A stretch of DNA of 5,952 nt from Syntrophaceae bacterium UBA6252 (lineage in GTDB: Bacteria > Desulfobacterota > Syntrophia > Syntrophales > UBA6807): positions 92,123 through 98,074 of the forward strand of contig DJVQ01000029.1 of assembly GCA_002441265.1 (NCBI GenBank), written 5' to 3'. A model generated the notes under the pieces. It was not told where the DNA came from. It worked only from the letters and a program-made list of their open reading frames with translations, and made no database searches. Every line of letters begins with the position of its first letter. The first letter of the stretch is position 1. Below are positions 1 to 5,538 of this stretch, one piece after another. The translations under genes were made by a program, and so were the position numbers.

Positions 1-324
1 TGGCCGGGAAACATCCGGGAACTGGAAAACGCAGTCGAACGCGCCTTCATCCTCTGCGGCGACGGGCCCATCGGCATCGCCCATCTGCCCGGAGAACTGA
101 CCGCCCGCGGGGCCGCGGCGGACGGGGGCGGCGGCATGCGTTCCGCCCACGACATCCTGGATGCCCAGGCCATCCGCACGGCCCTCGAACGGAACGACGA
201 CAACCGGCAGGCGGCGGCCCGGGAACTCGGCATCCACAAGACCACCCTCTTCCGGAGGATGAAGAAACTGGGCATCCCCCTTCCGGACCGGGACGGCCGC
301 TCCCGCCGGGGGAAGAAACAGTAG
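1..324 (+). CDS. Sigma-54-dependent (NtrC-family) activator, C-terminal part only
   Basis: The reading frame is open from the first base, so this is the 3' end of a longer gene (107 codons plus stop visible). It opens with WPGNIRELENAVERA, the conserved segment near the end of the AAA+ domain of sigma-54 enhancer-binding proteins. A short linker follows (window codons ~25-45), then a Fis-type helix-turn-helix in which NRQAAARELGIHKTTLFRRM is the DNA-binding unit, and a basic tail ending RSRRGKKQ. Proteins of this family bind upstream sites and hydrolyse ATP to open sigma-54 polymerase complexes. The N-terminal sensor domain lies outside the window, so its signal is unknown. Two palindromes and a sigma-54 promoter lie directly downstream, so it probably controls the operon starting at 507. 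The ATG at 136 is internal and not a real start, because the conserved frame continues upstream of it. Confidence 0.95.
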   Translation, partial: WPGNIRELENAVERAFILCGDGPIGIAHLPGELTARGAAADGGGGMRSAHDILDAQAIRTALERNDDNRQAAARELGIHKTTLFRRMKKLGIPLPDRDGRSRRGKKQ

Positions 325-336
325 CGTTTCCGCAAC
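321..336. promoter_or_regulatory. Putative activator-binding site 1 (imperfect palindrome)
   Basis: The sequence is GTAGCG-TTTC-CGCAAC, an inverted repeat with 5 of 6 base pairs matching. It overlaps the stop codon of the activator gene. It has the same architecture as the perfect palindrome at 355-370: 12 of 16 bases are identical, and almost all differences fall in the spacer. Its centre is about 150 bp upstream of the start site predicted from the sigma-54 promoter, a usual place for an enhancer site. Binding by the neighbouring activator is inferred. Confidence 0.5.
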
Positions 337-354
337 CCCAATGCCGGCCTTACG

Positions 355-370
355 GTAGCGCATACGCTAC
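355..370. promoter_or_regulatory. Putative activator-binding site 2 (perfect palindrome)
   Basis: The sequence is GTAGCG-CATA-CGCTAC, a perfect 6-bp inverted repeat around a 4-bp spacer. With one mismatched pair the symmetry extends to TAC...GTA at 351-374. It starts 34 bp after the related site at 321 and is centred about 120 bp upstream of the predicted sigma-54 start. A dimeric Fis-type helix-turn-helix regulator is the expected ligand, and such a regulator is encoded immediately upstream. A looser outer inverted repeat (GCCGGCC at 343-349 with GGCCGGC at 378-384) also encloses this site, so it could form a hairpin at the end of the activator mRNA. No T-run follows, which makes a rho-independent terminator less likely. 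Confidence 0.62.
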
Positions 371-455
371 AGTATCGGGCCGGCCCTTCCATCTTACATT
401 CAAGTTTTGTCAGTTATTGCGGTTTGTTGTACGCATTTCCCGATCCCCATGTTCC

Positions 456-470
456 TGGCAATGTTTTTGC
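456..470 (+). promoter_or_regulatory. Sigma-54 (RpoN) -24/-12 promoter
   Basis: TGGCAA-TGTTT-TTGC fits the sigma-54 consensus TGGCAC-N5-TTGC, with the invariant GG and GC elements at the correct spacing and one mismatch in the -24 box. The predicted start of transcription is near 482, leaving a leader of about 25 bases with a purine-rich ribosome site (AGGGAAGGGA, 494-503) before the ATG at 507. The tandem palindromes upstream and the adjacent sigma-54 activator gene support the call. An AT-rich stretch at about 391-418, between the palindromes and the promoter, could allow DNA bending, but I found no good IHF consensus in it. Confidence 0.85.
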
Positions 471-506
471 ACCACAATCAAGTGAACGAAGGCAGGGAAG
501 GGACCG

Positions 507-1133
507 ATGAAAACGGCGTTTGCACACTGGGAAAACCGCATCGCACCGGTCTTCGACACGGCGCGCCGGATCTGTGTCGTCGAGTCCGAATCCGGGCGCA
601 TCGTCCGGCAGACACAGGAAACGCTGCCGGCGGAACTGCCTGTCCGGAAGGCCCTCCGGCTCATGGATCTGGGCATCGGAGTCCTGGTATGCGGCGCGAT
701 TTCCAGGCCCATACACGGACTGGTCGCCGCTTACGGGATCCGGGTGGTCCCCTTCGTGGCGGGCGATCTGCAGGAGGTCATCCGCGCCTGGCTGGGCGGC
801 ACGCTGGAGTGCGGCGCCTTTGCCATGCCGGGCTGTTTCGGACGAAAGGGCCGGAGGTTCGGAGGAAGAAATGAGAATGATCCGGAGGAATATGCCATGA
901 AGCCGGGAGGACGCGGAATGGGCGGGGGAAGAGGACAGGGCCGGGGCCAGGGCGGAGGAAGAGGACAGGGACCGGGCGGCATGAGGGGCGGCCGTATGGG
1001 CGGGCCCCGAGCCTCCGGGCCCGCGGGCTTTTGCGTCTGCCCGCAATGCGGGAAGAAGGAACCGCACGAAAGGGGAATTCCCTGCGTCGAGCGCAAGTGC
1101 CCCGAGTGCGGAACCCTGATGGCCAGGGAATAA
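507..1133 (+). CDS. NifX-like cluster-binding domain fused to Gly/Arg-rich linker and zinc-ribbon tail
   Basis: This 208-residue protein has three parts. Residues 1-~112 form a NifX/MTH1175-like domain (dinitrogenase iron-molybdenum cofactor family, PF02579), recognisable from the RIAPVFDTARR segment near the start, the LGIGVLVCGAIS strand-turn (55-66) and the late CGAFAMPGC segment (102-110). Residues ~131-174 are Gly/Arg/Gln-rich, with GGRGQG repeats. Residues 176-202 look like a zinc ribbon: CVCPQC (C176, C178, C181), C193 and CPEC (C198, C201). NifX-fold proteins bind metal-sulfur cofactors or carry them between partners; the ligand here is not known. It is the first gene after the sigma-54 promoter, and the ATG at 507 is preceded by AGGGAAGGGA. 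An internal in-frame ATG at 897 (M131) has its own strong ribosome site, so the tail may also be made separately as a 78-residue protein. Confidence 0.85.
   Translation: MKTAFAHWENRIAPVFDTARRICVVESESGRIVRQTQETLPAELPVRKALRLMDLGIGVLVCGAISRPIHGLVAAYGIRVVPFVAGDLQEVIRAWLGGTLECGAFAMPGCFGRKGRRFGGRNENDPEEYAMKPGGRGMGGGRGQGRGQGGGRGQGPGGMRGGRMGGPRASGPAGFCVCPQCGKKEPHERGIPCVERKCPECGTLMARE
884..890 (+). promoter_or_regulatory. Internal ribosome binding site for a possible in-frame start at 897
   Basis: GGAGGAA lies six bases before the in-frame ATG at 897, a better site than the one before the annotated start at 507. Starting here would yield a 78-residue protein (MKPGGRGMGG...) holding the Gly/Arg-rich segment and the cysteine-rich tail without the NifX domain. 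A second purine run, GGAGGAAG at 861-868, precedes an out-of-frame ATG at 871 that reads only nine codons. Actual use of either site is not shown by sequence alone. Confidence 0.45.
921..970 (+). repeat. Direct repeat inside the Gly/Arg-rich linker
   Basis: The 20-base units at 921-940 and 951-970 match at 19 positions and are spaced 30 bases apart, exactly ten codons. They encode the repeated GGRGQG motif. The in-frame period suggests that the low-complexity linker grew by local duplication and can vary in length between strains. Confidence 0.8.
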
Positions 1134-1164
1134 AGGAAAATCGATGAGAAAGGAGAACAGGACC

Positions 1165-1551
1165 ATGCCGAGAGGAGATGGAACGGGACCCGCCGGGATG
1201 GGAGCCATGACCGGACGGGCGGCCGGCTTCTGCGCCGGCCATGGAACGCCCGGGTACGCCAACCCGGTCCCCGGGCGCGGTTTCGGAATGGGTTTCGGAA
1301 GGGGCCGCGGTTTCCGCGGCCGGGGATTCGGCGGCGGCGGATTCGGATGGCAAAACAGGTTCCATCCGTCCGGACGTCCCGGAGGGATGTTCCCCGGCGT
1401 TGCGTTTTACGGATACACGGGACCTTACGGGAAGCCGGATCCGGGGGCGGAACGAGAGACGCTCAGGAACCAGGCCGAGGCGCTGCAGAACGAACTCGAT
1501 GCGGTCCGAAAGCGGATCGAGGAAATCGAGAAGACGGCGGACCGGCCGTAG
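1165..1551 (+). CDS. DUF5320-like Gly-rich protein with C-terminal coiled coil
   Basis: This 128-residue protein begins MPRGDGTGPAGMGAMTGRAAG, a start typical of DUF5320-type small proteins found beside NifX-like genes in anaerobes. Residues ~36-63 are Gly/Arg/Phe-rich (GRGRGFRGRGFGGGGFG). Residues ~93-123 are charged with heptad-like spacing (ETLRNQAEALQNELDAVRKR) and predict a coiled coil, so it probably oligomerises or pairs with a partner. The only cysteine is C23. Its biochemical role is not known. ATG 1165 is chosen because the family motif starts there and AGGAG (1151-1155) lies nine bases upstream. An in-frame ATG at 1144, with AAAGGA before it, would add seven residues (MRKENRT) and cannot be excluded. 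The gene lies just downstream of the preceding stop, in the same operon. Confidence 0.85.
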   Translation: MPRGDGTGPAGMGAMTGRAAGFCAGHGTPGYANPVPGRGFGMGFGRGRGFRGRGFGGGGFGWQNRFHPSGRPGGMFPGVAFYGYTGPYGKPDPGAERETLRNQAEALQNELDAVRKRIEEIEKTADRP

Positions 1552-1594
1552 ATCCGGTTTCCGGGTTCGTGAACTTCGTTGAAGGAGACGGAAA

Positions 1595-1957
1595 ATGAAA
1601 GTTGCATTCACTGTATCGGGCGGCGATCTTGCGGCCCCGCTGGACAGCCGGTTCGGCCGCGCCCCGAAGTTTCTTGTCTACGATCTGGACAAGGAGACCT
1701 TTGAAGTGGTGGACAACCGGCAGAGCCTGGACGCGGCCCAGGGGGCGGGGATCCAGTCGGCGGAAACGGTGGCCAGGCTGGGAGCGAAAGCGCTCGTGAC
1801 GGGCCACTGCGGCCCGAAGGCCTTTCGGGTGCTCCGGGCGGCGGGCATCGGGATCCATTACGCCGGAGAAGGCACGGTGGCCGAGGCCCTTGCCCGGTAC
1901 CGGGCGGGGGAGCTGCCCGAGGCCGCGGCGCCGGACGTCGAGGGGCACTGGGCGTAA
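1595..1957 (+). CDS. Stand-alone NifX/MTH1175-like metal-cluster-binding protein
   Basis: This 120-residue protein is a single NifX/NifB-C-terminal type domain (PF02579). Visible family features are the N-terminal MKVAFTVSGGDLAAPLDSRF strand, FGRAPKFLVYD (20-30), GAGIQSAETVARLGAKALVTG (50-70), and HCGPKAFRVL (71-80) in place of the commoner NCGPNAF. H71 and C72 are candidate ligands. The orange protein (Orp) of Desulfovibrio, which carries a Mo-Cu sulfide cluster, belongs to this broad family; MTH1175 is a well-studied archaeal member. This gene is therefore the closest in type to Orp here, but the metal cannot be read from sequence. A clear AAGGAG site (1580-1585) precedes the ATG by nine bases. 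A NifX domain alone does not indicate nitrogen fixation, and no nif structural gene is present in the window. Confidence 0.9.
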   Translation: MKVAFTVSGGDLAAPLDSRFGRAPKFLVYDLDKETFEVVDNRQSLDAAQGAGIQSAETVARLGAKALVTGHCGPKAFRVLRAAGIGIHYAGEGTVAEALARYRAGELPEAAAPDVEGHWA

Positions 1958-1998
1958 GCCGGGATTCGGCCCGTTCATGTGACGGGAAAGGGAAGATC

Positions 1999-2553
1999 GT
2001 GAAGACAGGGCGTCCGCAAAGCAACCTCGGCTTTCGCATCATGTCTCTCATGCTCCGCGTCCGCGACAGGTTTCGACCGCCTGCGGACGTGCTCCTGGAA
2101 GCGGGCGTGCGTCCTGGCATGACCGTTGTCGACTTCGGCTGCGGACCGGGCAGTTTCACCCTCGCCGCCTCCCCCCTGGTCGGGCCGGAAGGCCTCGTCT
2201 ACGCGGTGGACATCCATCCGCTGGCCCTGAGCATGGTGCGCAGGGCCGTGCAAAGGAGAGGGTGCGCGAACGTCCGAACGGTCCCGGGAGGCGATCCGGA
2301 AGGCGTCCCGAAGGCATGCGCGGACATGGTCCTGCTGTATGACGTGCTGCACGGGCTTCCCGACTCCGGCCGTGCTCTGGCCGCCCTGCACCGGCTCCTC
2401 AAGCCGGGAGGCGTCCTTTCCGTGAACGACCACCATATGAAGGAGGACTCCCTGATTGCGACGGTTGCGGGAACGGGACTTTATGCGCCCGCAGGACGTG
2501 TCCGGCGGACGTTCCGGTTCGACCGGATCGGGATGGTCGGGGGTTTGGAATGA
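1999..2553 (+). CDS. Class I SAM-dependent methyltransferase, substrate unknown
   Basis: This 184-residue protein has a Rossmann-type methyltransferase fold. Motif I is VVDFGCGPGS (43-52), which binds S-adenosylmethionine. The acidic residue at the end of strand 2 is D71 (VYAVDIHP), LLYDVLHGLP (112-121) follows strand 4, and LLKPGGVLSV (133-142) is the usual post-motif segment. The N-terminal stretch FRIMSLMLRVRDRFRPPADVL (12-32) resembles small methyltransferases common in anaerobes, none of which I can tie to a defined substrate. The GTG at 1999 is chosen as start because AAAGGGA (1987-1993) precedes it; the in-frame ATG at 2041 has no ribosome site. It overlaps the next gene by four bases (ATGA), which suggests coupled translation and a shared role with the ATPase. 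Confidence 0.87.
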   Translation: MKTGRPQSNLGFRIMSLMLRVRDRFRPPADVLLEAGVRPGMTVVDFGCGPGSFTLAASPLVGPEGLVYAVDIHPLALSMVRRAVQRRGCANVRTVPGGDPEGVPKACADMVLLYDVLHGLPDSGRALAALHRLLKPGGVLSVNDHHMKEDSLIATVAGTGLYAPAGRVRRTFRFDRIGMVGGLE

Positions 2554-3398
2554 TTCTCGCGATCGCTTCGGGAAAGGGCGGTACCGGCAAAACGACGGTT
2601 TCGGTGAACCTGGCGCGGGCGTTCGATTCGGAGATCCAGCTTCTGGACTGCGACGTGGAAGAGCCGAACGACCACCTGTTTCTGAAGGGCGCCCCGACGG
2701 GCAGGGAAATCATCGGCATTCCCGTTCCCGAGGTGGACGAGGCCCTCTGCGACGGCTGCGGCGAATGCGGCAGGTTCTGCGAGTACCACGCCATCGTTTC
2801 ATTCGGGACCACGCCCCTCGTCTTTCCGGAAATGTGCCACGGATGCGGCGGATGCACGATGGTGTGCCCCGTCAAAGCCATTCGCGAGACGGCGAAGCCC
2901 ATCGGCGCCGTAGAGACCCGGCGGGCGGGAAACGTCACGCTCGTCCAGGGACGGCTCGACATCGGCGCGGCCATGGCGCCGCCCCTCATCCACGCGGTCA
3001 AGGCGCGCCTGCGGAGAGACCTCCCCGCGATTCTGGACGCGCCTCCCGGAACCTCGTGTCCCGTCATCGCCACCCTCCGGGGCGCGGATTTCGTTCTGCT
3101 CGTCACGGAGCCGACCCCCTTCGGCCTTCACGACCTCACGCTCGCGGTGGAGATGGTGCGGGCACTGGGCATCCCCTTCGGGGTCGTGGTCAACCGGGTG
3201 GGGCTCGGGGACGACCGGGTGCACCGGTACTGCGGGCAACGGCACATTCCGATCCTTCTGGAGATCCCCGACGACCGGCGGATCGCGGAAGCCTGTTCCA
3301 GGGGGGGCCTGATCGTGGAGGCGCTTCCGGAATACCGGGGGCTTTTCCGGAACCTCGTCGGAAAGACGATGTTCCGGACGAACCCAAAGGAGGCATGA
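2550..3398 (+). CDS. MinD/Mrp-type ATPase with inserted 2x[4Fe-4S] ferredoxin domain (copy 1)
   Basis: This 282-residue protein has a deviant Walker A motif GKGGTGKTT (8-16) with the signature lysine K9, the LLDCDVEEPN segment (31-40) and the switch II DAPPG (163-167), which together define the MinD/Mrp/NifH-like dimeric ATPases. Inserted after the first part of the fold is a ferredoxin domain with two complete C-x2-C-x2-C-x3-C sets: C67/C70/C73/C77 and C96/C99/C102/C106. The first set lacks the usual proline after its last cysteine (C77 is followed by E). Related proteins occur in pairs in Orp loci and are thought to use ATP to drive Fe-S or cofactor handling. The ATG overlaps the methyltransferase stop and has only a weak ribosome site, so coupling is likely. 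A second copy is encoded at 4651. Confidence 0.94.
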   Translation: MILAIASGKGGTGKTTVSVNLARAFDSEIQLLDCDVEEPNDHLFLKGAPTGREIIGIPVPEVDEALCDGCGECGRFCEYHAIVSFGTTPLVFPEMCHGCGGCTMVCPVKAIRETAKPIGAVETRRAGNVTLVQGRLDIGAAMAPPLIHAVKARLRRDLPAILDAPPGTSCPVIATLRGADFVLLVTEPTPFGLHDLTLAVEMVRALGIPFGVVVNRVGLGDDRVHRYCGQRHIPILLEIPDDRRIAEACSRGGLIVEALPEYRGLFRNLVGKTMFRTNPKEA

Positions 3399-3401
3399 GC
3401 G

Positions 3402-3668
3402 ATGCCGACTTACGAATACGCGTGCCAATCCTGCGGCCTGAATTTCGAACGCAGGCAGTCCATCACCGATCCGCCCCTCGCGGAATGCCCCGGGTGCGGC
3501 GGCGAGGTCCGGCGGCTGATCAGCGGAGGCGCCGGTTTTGTCCTCAAAGGCTCGGGCCGCGGCCAAAGGGGACGTGCGGGACAGGGGTGCTCCCTGGAGC
3601 GGGAAGGCCGGACCTGCTGCGGCCGCGGGGAGCGCTGCGGAAAATCGCCCTGCGGAGGCGGATCGTGA
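3402..3668 (+). CDS. FmdB-type zinc-ribbon protein with Cys-rich tail
   Basis: This 88-residue protein begins MPTYEYACQSCGLNFE, the classic start of FmdB-family small regulatory or zinc-ribbon proteins (PF09723). The ribbon cysteines are C8/C11 and C29/C32 (CPGC), followed by the expected GGEVRRLISGG segment. After this ~45-residue core comes a Gly/Arg-rich stretch (GSGRGQRGRAGQG, 50-62) and a tail with five more cysteines (C63, C72, C73, C79, C84), ending in CGGGS. The extra tail could bind metal or pair with the Gly-rich proteins of the same operon; that is inference. AAAGGAGG (3386-3393) eight bases upstream gives a strong start. Its stop overlaps the next start (GTGA), so translation is probably coupled to the radical SAM gene. 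The molecular role of FmdB proteins is poorly defined. Confidence 0.9.
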   Translation: MPTYEYACQSCGLNFERRQSITDPPLAECPGCGGEVRRLISGGAGFVLKGSGRGQRGRAGQGCSLEREGRTCCGRGERCGKSPCGGGS

Positions 3669-4654
3669 CGGAAAACGGCAGTCGATACTCCTACGGCCCC
3701 GTTCCGTCGAGGCGTCTCGGACGGAGCCTGGGCATCAACAACATCGGGGCCAAGGTCTGCACCTATTCCTGCGTCTACTGCCAGGCGGGACGAACCGCGA
3801 AGATGCGGCGGGACCGCCGCTTTTTCTTCGCACCCCGGGACATTCTCCGGGATGTGCGGGAAAGACTCGCCAGGGCGGAAGAAGCATCCGGGCGGTGCGA
3901 CTTCCTGACCTTCGTGCCCGACGGGGAGCCCACCCTGGATGTGAACCTGGGCAGGGAAATCGCGATGCTGAAGACGCTCGGGGTGCCCGTCGGCGTGATC
4001 ACGAACGGATCCCTCCTGTGGCGCGAGGACGTGCGGGAGGAACTCGGCGGCGCCGACTGGGTTTCCGTGAAGGTTGATTCCGTCCGGGAGGAAATCTGGA
4101 GGCGGATCGACCGGCCCCACGGCGCCCTGCGGCTGTCCCGGATCCTGGACGGGCTTTGCGCGTTCGCCGCCGCGTTCGGCGGCAGGCTGGTGACGGAAAC
4201 GATGCTTGTGGGGGGGCTCAACGACGGCAGGGAATGCGTGGAGGAGCTTGTCCGTTTTCTGTCCGGACTGCGGTTGCACGGGGCGTACCTCGGCATTCCG
4301 ACCCGCCCGCCCGCGGAGGCGTGGGTGCGGGGCCCCGACGGGGAAACCCTCGAACGGACGCGCAGGATTTTCGAGAACGGTGCGGTACCCGTGGAATGCC
4401 TGACCGGCTACGAGGGGGATGACTTCGCCGTCACCGGCGACGTCGAACGGGACCTCGCGGGCATCGTCGCCGTCCACCCCATGCGGGAGGAGGCCGTGGC
4501 CGTCTTTCTGTCCCGGGCCGGGGCCTCCTGGGAAGTCGTGGACCGGCTCCTGGCGCGGGGGGATCTCGTGAAAACGAAGTACGAAGGACATGTCTTTTAC
4601 GGATGCAGCGTCCCGCGGCGGCCCGCCGGGACGGACAAGGACAGGAGCCCATGA
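3665..4654 (+). CDS. Radical SAM protein, COG0731 (wyosine-synthetase-like) type
   Basis: The encoded protein is 329 residues. RYSYGPVPSRRLGRSLGI (7-24) and the cluster motif CTYSCVYC (C32, C36, C39; CX3CX2C) identify a radical SAM enzyme of the COG0731 group, which includes archaeal Taw1-like proteins and many uncharacterised bacterial members. VPDGEPTLD (84-92) is the SAM-contacting GE motif and VITNGSLL (111-118) is a typical barrel strand. Residues ~270-315 (HPMREEAVAVFLSRAG... to FYGCS) look like a small winged-helix-like domain. Use of this enzyme for tRNA wyosine is unlikely in a bacterium; the substrate is unknown. The start is taken as the GTG at 3665, which overlaps the FmdB stop, because the family sequence begins there; the frame remains open upstream but carries no recognisable protein. 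The stop overlaps the next ATG (ATGA). Confidence 0.92.
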   Translation: MTENGSRYSYGPVPSRRLGRSLGINNIGAKVCTYSCVYCQAGRTAKMRRDRRFFFAPRDILRDVRERLARAEEASGRCDFLTFVPDGEPTLDVNLGREIAMLKTLGVPVGVITNGSLLWREDVREELGGADWVSVKVDSVREEIWRRIDRPHGALRLSRILDGLCAFAAAFGGRLVTETMLVGGLNDGRECVEELVRFLSGLRLHGAYLGIPTRPPAEAWVRGPDGETLERTRRIFENGAVPVECLTGYEGDDFAVTGDVERDLAGIVAVHPMREEAVAVFLSRAGASWEVVDRLLARGDLVKTKYEGHVFYGCSVPRRPAGTDKDRSP

Positions 4655-5520
4655 AGGAAATCGTGATCATCAGCGGAAAAGGCGGCACCGGGAAGACCAG
4701 CGTGGCGGCTTCCTTCGCCGTTCTTGCGGACCGGCCGGTCATCGCCGACTGCGACGTGGATGCGGCGGATCTGCATCTGGTCCTTGCGCCCCGGGTCTTG
4801 GAACGCCATGAATTCCGGAGCGGCCACGAGGCGGTGATACGCCCGGAGGACTGCATCGGATGCGGAAACTGTGTTGATTATTGCCGGTTCGATGCGGTAA
4901 GAATGAACGGCACGGACGGCGGGGATGCCGGATTTTCCATCGATCCCGCCGCCTGCGAGGGGTGCGGCGTGTGCGTCCGCTTCTGCCCGGCGCAGGCCAT
5001 CGATTTTCCCGAAAGGCTCTGCGGCGAATGGATGGTGTCGGAGACACGCTGCGGCCCCATGGTCCACGCGCGGCTGGGCGTGGCGGCGGAGAACTCGGGC
5101 AAGCTGGTTTCCACGGTCCGACGGGAGGCCCGCCGCGTCGCCGAAGGGGAGCATCGTTCCCTGATCCTCGTGGACGGTCCGCCCGGGATCGGCTGCCCCG
5201 TCATCGCGTCGCTGACCGGCGCGACGGACGTGCTGGCCGTCACGGAGCCCACGGTGTCCGGCGAGCACGACCTGGAACGGGTGCTGTCGCTGGCGCGGCA
5301 TTTCGAGATTCCCGCGGCGGTCTGCGTGAACAAGTGGGACCTCAACCCGGAAATGACGGAAAAAATAGAGGAACAGGCGCGACGGGCCGGGGCGCGCGTC
5401 GTCGGCCGCATCCGGTATGACCGTGCGGTCACCCTGGCCCAGATGCGCGAGCGGGCGGTCGTGGAAGTCGAAGCCCCTTGCGCGGAGGACATTCGAAACA
5501 TCTGGAAGCAACTCGTTTAA
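4651..5520 (+). CDS. MinD/Mrp-type ATPase with inserted 2x[4Fe-4S] ferredoxin domain (copy 2)
   Basis: This 289-residue paralogue of the ATPase at 2550 carries the deviant Walker A SGKGGTGKTS (8-17), IADCDVDAADLHL (31-43) and switch II DGPPG (175-179). The ferredoxin insert has C68/C71/C74/C78 and C102/C105/C108/C112, the latter followed by proline. ETRCGPMVHARL (131-142) and GCPVIASLTGATDVLAVTEPT (181-201) are shared with this subfamily. The two ATPases differ enough to be old paralogues and probably form a heterodimer or act in sequence. Start 4651 is preferred over the in-frame ATG at 4603 because the conserved MKEIVIISGKGG begins there, AGGAG lies just upstream (4643-4647), and it overlaps the radical SAM stop by four bases. 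Confidence 0.94.
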   Translation: MKEIVIISGKGGTGKTSVAASFAVLADRPVIADCDVDAADLHLVLAPRVLERHEFRSGHEAVIRPEDCIGCGNCVDYCRFDAVRMNGTDGGDAGFSIDPAACEGCGVCVRFCPAQAIDFPERLCGEWMVSETRCGPMVHARLGVAAENSGKLVSTVRREARRVAEGEHRSLILVDGPPGIGCPVIASLTGATDVLAVTEPTVSGEHDLERVLSLARHFEIPAAVCVNKWDLNPEMTEKIEEQARRAGARVVGRIRYDRAVTLAQMRERAVVEVEAPCAEDIRNIWKQLV

Positions 5521-5538
5521 CCGGAGGCGATAAAAGGT

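Noticed and set aside
343..384. Hairpin GCCGGCC...GGCCGGC as a rho-independent terminator of the activator gene
   Set aside because: The arms pair, but the loop is long and no T-run follows. The inner palindrome is better explained as a regulator site.
407..435. Sigma-70 promoter with TTGTCA at 407-412
   Set aside because: At 17 bases the -10 position reads TACGCA, a poor match, while a far better sigma-54 promoter lies just downstream.
921..970. Repeats as a CRISPR array
   Set aside because: There are only two units, 30 bases apart, within a Gly-rich coding segment and in frame with it.
414..1262. Long minus-strand open frame across the first operon genes
   Set aside because: It runs antisense to the NifX-like and DUF5320-like genes, has no recognisable domain, and is expected by chance in GC-rich coding DNA.
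1878..1893. TGGCCG...TTGC as a second sigma-54 promoter
   Set aside because: The spacing between the GG and GC elements is off by one, and it lies inside a conserved coding region.
507..1957. Nitrogen-fixation locus based on NifX-like and NifU-like genes
   Set aside because: These families are widespread in non-fixing anaerobes, and no nifH, nifD, nifK, nifE, nifN or nifB is visible.
2456..3664. Upstream extension of the radical SAM frame
   Set aside because: The frame is open but reads out of phase through the ATPase and FmdB genes, giving low-complexity Arg/Gly/Pro sequence. Conserved radical SAM sequence starts only at the GTG at 3665.
3410..4591. Minus-strand open frame of 393 codons
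   Set aside because: It lies antisense to the FmdB and radical SAM genes, is rich in P/R/G/H with no family motif, and is a mirror of the GC-rich codons on the other strand.
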